Shown here piece after piece: positions 13,590-17,829 of a stretch of 17,829 nt of DNA (positions are counted from its first letter, which is position 1; every line of letters starts with the position of its first letter). The notes under the pieces were generated by a model. That model searched no databases. It saw only the letters and a program-made list of their open reading frames with translations, and was not told where the DNA came from. Made by a program: the position numbers and the translations under genes. Source of the DNA: an uncultured Halioglobus sp. (GTDB lineage Bacteria; Pseudomonadota; Gammaproteobacteria; Pseudomonadales; Halieaceae); the NCBI GenBank assembly GCA_905480565.1, contig CAJQQW010000030.1:1-17829 (forward strand). The letters are read 5' to 3'.

Positions 13590-14864
13590 TTGACCAAATC
13601 AGCGAAAAACAACAGCAAGGCCACTGCCCGCTATTACGCCTGGTGGGTGCTGGCCTGCCTCGCGCCACTGGTGGTATTTCCCTGTGTCGGCGCGAGCGAA
13701 TCTGAACAGGCGGTATACGCGGTGGAGTACGAGGCTATGCTTGATCCTGCGAAGGGACAGGCAAGGGTAACGCTGGCATTGGAACAGGCAACGCAACTTC
13801 TGCGCAGTGCCTCCTTCAGCATGCCCGAGGATCGCTACCTGAACATAAGAAGCGATTCGCCGGTCGTACGAGATGGGAACCGGGTGACTTGGCGGCCCGG
13901 CACCACTGGCGGTGTTCTTAGCTACGATTACGAGATCGGTCACCAGCGCAGTAATGGCTTGCCGGATGCAAAGATCACTCCGAGCTGGGCCCTGCTGAAG
14001 CTCGATCAACTGTTTCCCAGTGCTAGCACCACCACCGCTGTTGGCGCACGTTCAGCGACCCGCGTCACATTGGCGGGACCAGCTGGATGGTCAATCGAAA
14101 CCCCCTACACTGCGGGTCAGTCGCGCACTTTTCTCGTCGACGACCCGAGCCGACGGTTTGACCAGCCGCGAGGCTGGATGCTTGCCGGGGACATCTCCGT
14201 CCGCAAAGACACGATCGGTGCGCAGCAGCTGAGTGTAGCCAGCCCTCGTGGACTCGGTTTACGCGCCAATGACACACTCGCGTTCTTGCGCTGGACACTC
14301 CCGGCAATGAACAAGTTGCTGCCCGGTGCGCCCCGCCGCCTGCTGGTCGTCAATGGCAGCGATGATATGTGGCGCGGCGGTCTCTCTGGTCACGCCTCCC
14401 TCTACCTTCATCCCGGCCGACCACTGATCAGCGGCAACCGCACCAGCACCCTGCTGCACGAACTGTTCCACGTGTTCAGCGGGATCAGAGCTAAAAACGG
14501 CGACGGCGCAGACTGGATCGTTGAAGGATTGGCAGAGTACTACAGCATCGCCATGTTGCAACGGTCAGGCGGTATCTCGAGCTATCGCTATGAAAAAGGC
14601 CTTACCCAACTTGCCGAATGGAGCGCAGGCCTGCCCTGCGATGCAACGGATGCCTCCAGTGGCGCCCGCACGGCGGCGGCGGTTCTGGTGATGGACTCAC
14701 TGGACAGGGAGCTGAGATCGAAATCGAAGGGCAGGCATTCATTGGATACTCTGGTACAGAAACTGGTTGCCAACGGCGCCACAATTACCAATAGCGGTTT
14801 TAAGGCGCTCGCCGGCGAACTCGCTGGGCAGCCAGTGGTAACGCTGGCTAGTTGTCCCGGATGA
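13590..14864 (+). CDS. Exported zinc metallopeptidase, M61/M1-like gluzincin
   Basis: A 424-residue protein with an N-terminal export segment (AWWVLACLAPLVVFPCVGAS, about residues 17-36) and a gluzincin active site: HELFH (His290, Glu291, His294) followed by Glu312 in DWIVEGLAEYY, the HExxH...E spacing of M1/M61 peptidases. An N-terminal beta domain of about 200 residues and a helical C-terminal part fit M61-like aminopeptidases. It is shorter than typical M61 enzymes and I see no C-terminal PDZ domain. Cys350 and the C-terminal Cys (SCPG) might pair. Start: TTG at 13590, supported by AAGGA with 8-base spacing. It acts in the periplasm or outer membrane; substrate unknown. Confidence 0.82.
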   Translation: MTKSAKNNSKATARYYAWWVLACLAPLVVFPCVGASESEQAVYAVEYEAMLDPAKGQARVTLALEQATQLLRSASFSMPEDRYLNIRSDSPVVRDGNRVTWRPGTTGGVLSYDYEIGHQRSNGLPDAKITPSWALLKLDQLFPSASTTTAVGARSATRVTLAGPAGWSIETPYTAGQSRTFLVDDPSRRFDQPRGWMLAGDISVRKDTIGAQQLSVASPRGLGLRANDTLAFLRWTLPAMNKLLPGAPRRLLVVNGSDDMWRGGLSGHASLYLHPGRPLISGNRTSTLLHELFHVFSGIRAKNGDGADWIVEGLAEYYSIAMLQRSGGISSYRYEKGLTQLAEWSAGLPCDATDASSGARTAAAVLVMDSLDRELRSKSKGRHSLDTLVQKLVANGATITNSGFKALAGELAGQPVVTLASCPG

Positions 14865-14929
14865 GCCGCGCCGCGGGTTCACCCTGCTGCCAAATTGAAA
14901 CGGGGGCTGGCGCATCCTGTGCCCCGACC

Positions 14930-14935
14930 TATAAT
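14930..14935 (+). promoter_or_regulatory. -10 box upstream of the mtnP-apt operon
   Basis: A perfect TATAAT lies about 60 bases before the TTG start, placing transcription start near 14942 and giving a leader of about 50 bases. No good -35 hexamer lies at 16-18 bases, so an activator may be needed or the box may be accidental. Confidence 0.4.
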
Positions 14936-14949
14936 GCTGTTCTCGACCT

Positions 14950-14972
14950 TCACCATATGTCGATCACCATAT
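14950..14972. repeat. 9-bp direct repeat in the mtnP leader
   Basis: TCACCATAT occurs at 14950-14958 and again at 14964-14972, 14 bases apart from start to start, each preceded by a TCGA within a few bases. The repeat lies between the TATAAT box and the mtnP start, so it could bind a regulator or reflect a small duplication. Confidence 0.4.
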
Positions 14973-14994
14973 AACAATTAGCGGGGTATACAGT

Positions 14995-15741
14995 TTGAAA
15001 ATCGGCATTATCGGCGGCAGCGGTCTGAATAATCCGGATATGCTCAAGGACGCGCGAGATGTTGCGGTGGAGACCACGTACGGCGACCCCTCAGCTCCGC
15101 TGAAAGTTGGCGCCATTGGTGGTGTAGATGTTGCAATCCTGGCGCGCCATGGACGCGAGCACACGATTCCTCCGACACACGTCAACAATCGGGCCAACAT
15201 CGCCGCGCTTCGAGATTTCGGCTGCACGCATATACTGGCTACTACAGCCTGCGGCAGCCTACGACAGGAAATAGAACGTGGTGATTTCGTCGTCCTGGAT
15301 CAATTTATCGATTTTACACGCCTGCGCAAGGTGAGCTTTGACGATGAATTCCCCGAGGGTGGGCAACACACACCGATGCCCGACCCGTTTAACGAAGACA
15401 TACGCCAGGCCATGATAAAAGCAGCACAGCATCTCGGTATCAAACATCACACTAGCGGCACCGTCATTACCATCGAAGGCAATCGTTTTTCCACCCGAGC
15501 GGAATCTCACATGTTCCGGGCATGGGGAGCCGACGTCATCAATATGAGTATTGCCCCTGAGTGTATTCTGGCCAACGAGGCGGGAATCCCCTACGGTGTT
15601 GTTGCCATGTCGACGGACTATGATTGCTGGAAGGAGGACGAGGCTCCCGTCTCCTGGGAAGAGATTCTGGAGGTGTTCAGAGCAAATGTTGGGACAGTCA
15701 CCGAGCTGCTGATAAATACCATTCCCCAGCTAAAAACATGA
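14995..15741 (+). CDS. mtnP: S-methyl-5'-thioadenosine phosphorylase (MTAP)
   Basis: A cytoplasmic phosphorylase of 248 residues that splits methylthioadenosine, the by-product of polyamine synthesis, with phosphate into adenine and methylthioribose-1-phosphate. Family motifs are clear: IGIIGGSGL (3-11), LARHGREHTIPP (49-60), TTACGSL (83-89), EGNRFSTRAES (161-171), INMSIAPE (182-189) and STDYDCW (206-212). The DYD pair is the adenine-recognising signature of MTAP as opposed to guanine/hypoxanthine phosphorylases. The match to eukaryotic-type MTAP is strong over the whole length. The start is TTG with only a weak G-rich Shine-Dalgarno. apt follows after 10 bases, so the adenine product has its salvage enzyme in the same operon. 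A thioinosine-preferring variant (as in Pseudomonas) is the main alternative. Confidence 0.92.
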   Translation: MKIGIIGGSGLNNPDMLKDARDVAVETTYGDPSAPLKVGAIGGVDVAILARHGREHTIPPTHVNNRANIAALRDFGCTHILATTACGSLRQEIERGDFVVLDQFIDFTRLRKVSFDDEFPEGGQHTPMPDPFNEDIRQAMIKAAQHLGIKHHTSGTVITIEGNRFSTRAESHMFRAWGADVINMSIAPECILANEAGIPYGVVAMSTDYDCWKEDEAPVSWEEILEVFRANVGTVTELLINTIPQLKT

Positions 15742-15751
15742 GGGTATATTC

Positions 15752-16279
15752 ATGCCGATAAAAAGTAGAATACGAACCGTTCCCGACTTCCCCAAGAAAG
15801 GGATCATGTTCAGAGACGTCACTTCGCTTATTGCCGATCCACTCGGCCTTAAACTCTGCGTCGACGACTTTGCCCGATATTACAAGGACACAGATATCGA
15901 CCTGATCATAGGGATCGATTCCCGTGGCTTCATTTTCGGGGCAGCGCTGGCATACGTGTTGCAGAAAGGCTTTGTTCCCGTGCGCAAGAAAGGCAAGCTG
16001 CCCGCCGAAACCGTATCGGAGGATTACGAACTTGAGTACGGCACTGATACACTGGAAATTCACCATGACGCTGTTGCAAAGAAGCAGAAGGTTCTCATTA
16101 TCGATGATCTTATCGCCACGGGCGGCACCGCGGTCGCGGCGATCAACCTGGTCAAAAAACTCGGTGGCGATATCGTGGGCTTTGCTGCAGTAGTGAACCT
16201 GCCGGATATCGGCGGCAGCAAGAAAATCGCCGAAACGGGCGTAGCCGTTTATGCCCAAACTGAGTTCGAAGGAGACTGA
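15752..16279 (+). CDS. apt: Adenine phosphoribosyltransferase
   Basis: A 175-residue type I phosphoribosyltransferase making AMP and pyrophosphate from adenine and PRPP. It has the N-terminal APT hallmark RIRTVPDFPKKGIMFRDVT (6-24), the IGIDSRGFIFG segment (53-63), the flexible-loop start VPVRKKGKLP (75-84) and the PRPP-binding motif VLIIDDLIATGGTA (114-127). Length is normal for the family. GAGGGT precedes the ATG at good spacing. It directly follows mtnP, completing methylthioadenosine-to-AMP salvage. Confidence 0.97.
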   Translation: MPIKSRIRTVPDFPKKGIMFRDVTSLIADPLGLKLCVDDFARYYKDTDIDLIIGIDSRGFIFGAALAYVLQKGFVPVRKKGKLPAETVSEDYELEYGTDTLEIHHDAVAKKQKVLIIDDLIATGGTAVAAINLVKKLGGDIVGFAAVVNLPDIGGSKKIAETGVAVYAQTEFEGD

Positions 16280-16334
16280 ACCTCTAGCATGGCCCAAAGC
16301 CAGAAAACTCTTTTGAATGCGCGCAGGCATTGAC

Positions 16335-16340
16335 GGAGGT
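16335..16340 (+). promoter_or_regulatory. Perfect Shine-Dalgarno that fixes the kinase start at CTG
   Basis: GGAGGT at 16335-16340 is an ideal ribosome binding site. Five bases later, at 16346, stands CTG in the reading frame of the kinase. No ATG, GTG or TTG occurs in this frame between the stop at 16331-16333 and the GTG at 16481. The site therefore argues for CTG (or the adjacent ATA) as start. Confidence 0.6.
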
Positions 16341-16345
16341 CAATA

Positions 16346-17251
16346 CTGAAAAATTCACAGTGGCAACAAGCGCTGCTTGCAAGAAACCAGCTGGACACCA
16401 CTTACCTCGATACGATACAGCACTGGTTCGCTCCCCTTTCCCGAGAGCTTGCGGCTTACCAGACGGCTGCCGATCGCCCAGTGCTCATTGCTGTTAATGG
16501 CACACAGGGTTCGGGCAAAACGACCTTGTGTGATTACCTGTGCTCATCACTTCGAGAGGAGTATGGGCGGCAATGTGTTGCGCTGTCTCTGGATGACTTC
16601 TATCTGACTCAGGCTGAGCGTAAGGCGCTTGCGGTCGCCGTGCATCCATTATTTATCACGCGTGGCGTGCCTGGGACTCATGATATGGGACTACTGCAAT
16701 CCACTCTTGACCAACTGCTGCATGCGAATAATGCCCGGACCACTGCAATACCTCGCTTTGACAAAGGCACCGATGAGCGCAAGCCAACCCGGGACTGGGC
16801 TAGTCCGCCGGTGCATATTGTGCTGCTTGAAGGCTGGTGTCTCGGCGCCACTGCGGAAAGCGAGAGAAGCCTGTCCGGCCCGGTCAATGCGCTGGAACGA
16901 GACGAAGATCCGCAAGCGATTTGGCGCACACAGGTGAACAATAGCCTCCGTGAGTTTTTCCTGCCCCTTTACGACAGGGTCGACCAGTGGATTATGCTGC
17001 GGGCGCCGTCCTTCGACTGCGTTTTCGAATGGCGCCGCGAGCAGGAGCAGAAGCTGGCGGATCAAGCGGGCAAGGAGAAGACTACTCACCTGATGAACGA
17101 TGCGAGCCTGCAACGCTTTATCCAGCATTACGAAAGGCTTACGCGTCGCTGCCTGGCAGAGCTGCCGGACCATGCCCACTACCTGCTGCAACTGAACGAG
17201 GCACGACACATAGTCTCCTGCAAAAAATCCACAGGCGGCGTCATGCTTTGA
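16346..17251 (+). CDS. P-loop kinase, D-glycerate 3-kinase-like (GLYK/TDA10 family)
   Basis: A 301-residue cytoplasmic kinase if read from CTG at 16346. The first in-frame standard start, GTG at 16481, would leave 256 residues and begin directly at the P-loop strand, losing a helical N-terminus (ALLARNQLDTTYLDTIQHWF) that resembles this family. Motifs: Walker A NGTQGSGKTT (51-60), SLDDFYLT, RGVPGTHD, IPRFDKGTDER and LLEGWCLG, in the order seen in plant and fungal D-glycerate 3-kinases and YGR205W/TDA10. These phosphorylate D-glycerate to 3-phosphoglycerate; some homologues have unknown substrates. The MPGP-like phosphatase gene overlaps its stop by 4 bases, supporting a role in glycerate or glycosylglycerate metabolism. 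It lies 66 bases after apt. Confidence 0.82.
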   Translation: MKNSQWQQALLARNQLDTTYLDTIQHWFAPLSRELAAYQTAADRPVLIAVNGTQGSGKTTLCDYLCSSLREEYGRQCVALSLDDFYLTQAERKALAVAVHPLFITRGVPGTHDMGLLQSTLDQLLHANNARTTAIPRFDKGTDERKPTRDWASPPVHIVLLEGWCLGATAESERSLSGPVNALERDEDPQAIWRTQVNNSLREFFLPLYDRVDQWIMLRAPSFDCVFEWRREQEQKLADQAGKEKTTHLMNDASLQRFIQHYERLTRRCLAELPDHAHYLLQLNEARHIVSCKKSTGGVML

Positions 17252-17829
17252 CCGCTGATAGTGTAAAACTGCTGGTTTTCAGTGATTTGGACGGGTCCTT
17301 ATTAGACCATTTCACCTATAGCTTCGAGACCGCCCGCCCGGTTATCGATCTATTAATCGAGGAGGATATTCCGTTAATTCTATCGTCCAGCAAGACGTTC
17401 GCGGAGCTTGAGGAAACACGACACGCCCTCAACAACACGCACCCCTTTATTGTCGAGAACGGCGCGGCCGTGTTCATACCAAAGGGTTACTTCGTCCACG
17501 CCCCGGAGGATGCAGTTCCCCGTGGGGACTACCTCGTTTATGAAACAGTACCTGGGCGTGAGCAATGGCTGGCTGTGCTTGAAAAGCTCGCACTTCAGTT
17601 CCCGGGACAATTTAAGTCATTTCACGGTGCGGGTATCGCGGGTGTTATGGCGATGACGGGGCTGACTGAACATCAGGCAACCGCTGCGAGTGACAGGGGC
17701 TACAGCGAGCCCGTGCACTGGACCGGGGCGCCCGAAGAAAAGGAACGTTTCTTGCTTCTTCTTCGGGGAGAGGGCGCTACCGCTATGCGGGGGGGCAGGT
17801 TTATCTCTGTCAGCGGCGATTGCGACAAG
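17248..17829 (+). CDS. Mannosyl-3-phosphoglycerate phosphatase-like HAD-IIB hydrolase (cut by window edge)
   Basis: The first 194 codons of a HAD subfamily IIB phosphatase. Motif I is FSDLDGSLLD (Asp13, Asp15), motif II ILSSSKT, followed by PFIVENGAAVF, all hallmarks of mannosyl-3-phosphoglycerate phosphatase (MPGP/YedP); the tail GRFISVSGDCDK at the window end also matches. The enzyme removes phosphate from mannosyl- or glucosyl-3-phosphoglycerate, giving a compatible solute. About 75 residues remain beyond the edge, including the last metal-binding motif. The start is TTG at 17248, overlapping the kinase stop (TTGA), so translation is coupled. A glucosyl-3-phosphoglycerate phosphatase (GpgP) role is equally possible. 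Confidence 0.85.
   Translation, partial: MTADSVKLLVFSDLDGSLLDHFTYSFETARPVIDLLIEEDIPLILSSSKTFAELEETRHALNNTHPFIVENGAAVFIPKGYFVHAPEDAVPRGDYLVYETVPGREQWLAVLEKLALQFPGQFKSFHGAGIAGVMAMTGLTEHQATAASDRGYSEPVHWTGAPEEKERFLLLLRGEGATAMRGGRFISVSGDCDK

Noticed and set aside
14895-14900. TTGAAA as -35 partner of the TATAAT before mtnP
   Set aside because: The spacing of 29 bases is far outside the usual 16-18.
15698-16330. 210-codon minus frame opposite apt
   Set aside because: apt on plus is unmistakable (PRPP motif and full length), so the minus frame is a shadow.
16289-16333. 14-codon ATG frame ending just before the kinase ribosome binding site, considered as leader peptide or true kinase N-terminus
   Set aside because: It has no Shine-Dalgarno and ends in TGA in the kinase frame. 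The GGAGGT/CTG explanation is simpler.

Overview
This is a chromosomal-type window from a Gram-negative bacterium. It shows lipoprotein signals, Tat signals, a c5-type cytochrome, a PEP-CTERM protein and a DUF4124/SLT lytic transglycosylase. The methylthioadenosine phosphorylase, adenine phosphoribosyltransferase, glycerate kinase-like gene and MPGP-type phosphatase, together with the P450, point to a marine or environmental gammaproteobacterium (Halieaceae/OM60-like is a guess). Base composition looks mid-50s % G+C by eye and even, except for an A+T-rich stretch near 1890-1965. I see no rRNA, tRNA, insertion sequence, CRISPR array or phage gene.

Layout. 1-929 (minus): ATPase and start of the permease of a nitrate/sulfonate/taurine-type ABC importer. 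1058-1789 (minus): a PEP-CTERM protein with its own terminator. 1803-2344: no supported gene. 2357-2581 (plus): a small lipoprotein. 2701-3429 (minus): a lytic transglycosylase. 3552-4715 (plus): a cytochrome P450, probably leaderless, divergent from the transglycosylase across a dyad. 4814-5464 (minus): a HAD hydrolase. 5623-6522 (plus): a luciferase-like (LLM, flavin/F420-type) oxidoreductase. 6718-9737 (minus): a tight three-gene unit of c5-type cytochrome lipoprotein, Tat-exported lactone-oxidase-type flavoprotein and Tat-exported fold-type III PLP enzyme. 9902-12177 (plus): a membrane metallophosphoesterase, a methyltransferase and a GFA/CENP-V zinc protein. 12229-12269: a heptanucleotide tandem repeat. 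12404-13075 (minus): an exported START-domain protein. 13590-14864 (plus): an exported M61/M1-like zinc peptidase. 14995-17829 (plus): mtnP, apt, a glycerate kinase-like P-loop kinase and a mannosyl-3-phosphoglycerate-phosphatase-like gene running off the edge.

How the genes fit together. mtnP and apt form a clear salvage pair: the adenine released from methylthioadenosine is turned into AMP. The kinase and phosphatase behind them overlap by 4 bases and fit glycerate / glycosylglycerate (compatible-solute) metabolism. The most unusual unit is 6718-9737, which reads as a periplasmic oxidation chain with a PLP enzyme attached; its substrate cannot be read from the sequence. Several genes here use GTG or TTG starts, and the kinase appears to start at CTG behind a perfect Shine-Dalgarno.
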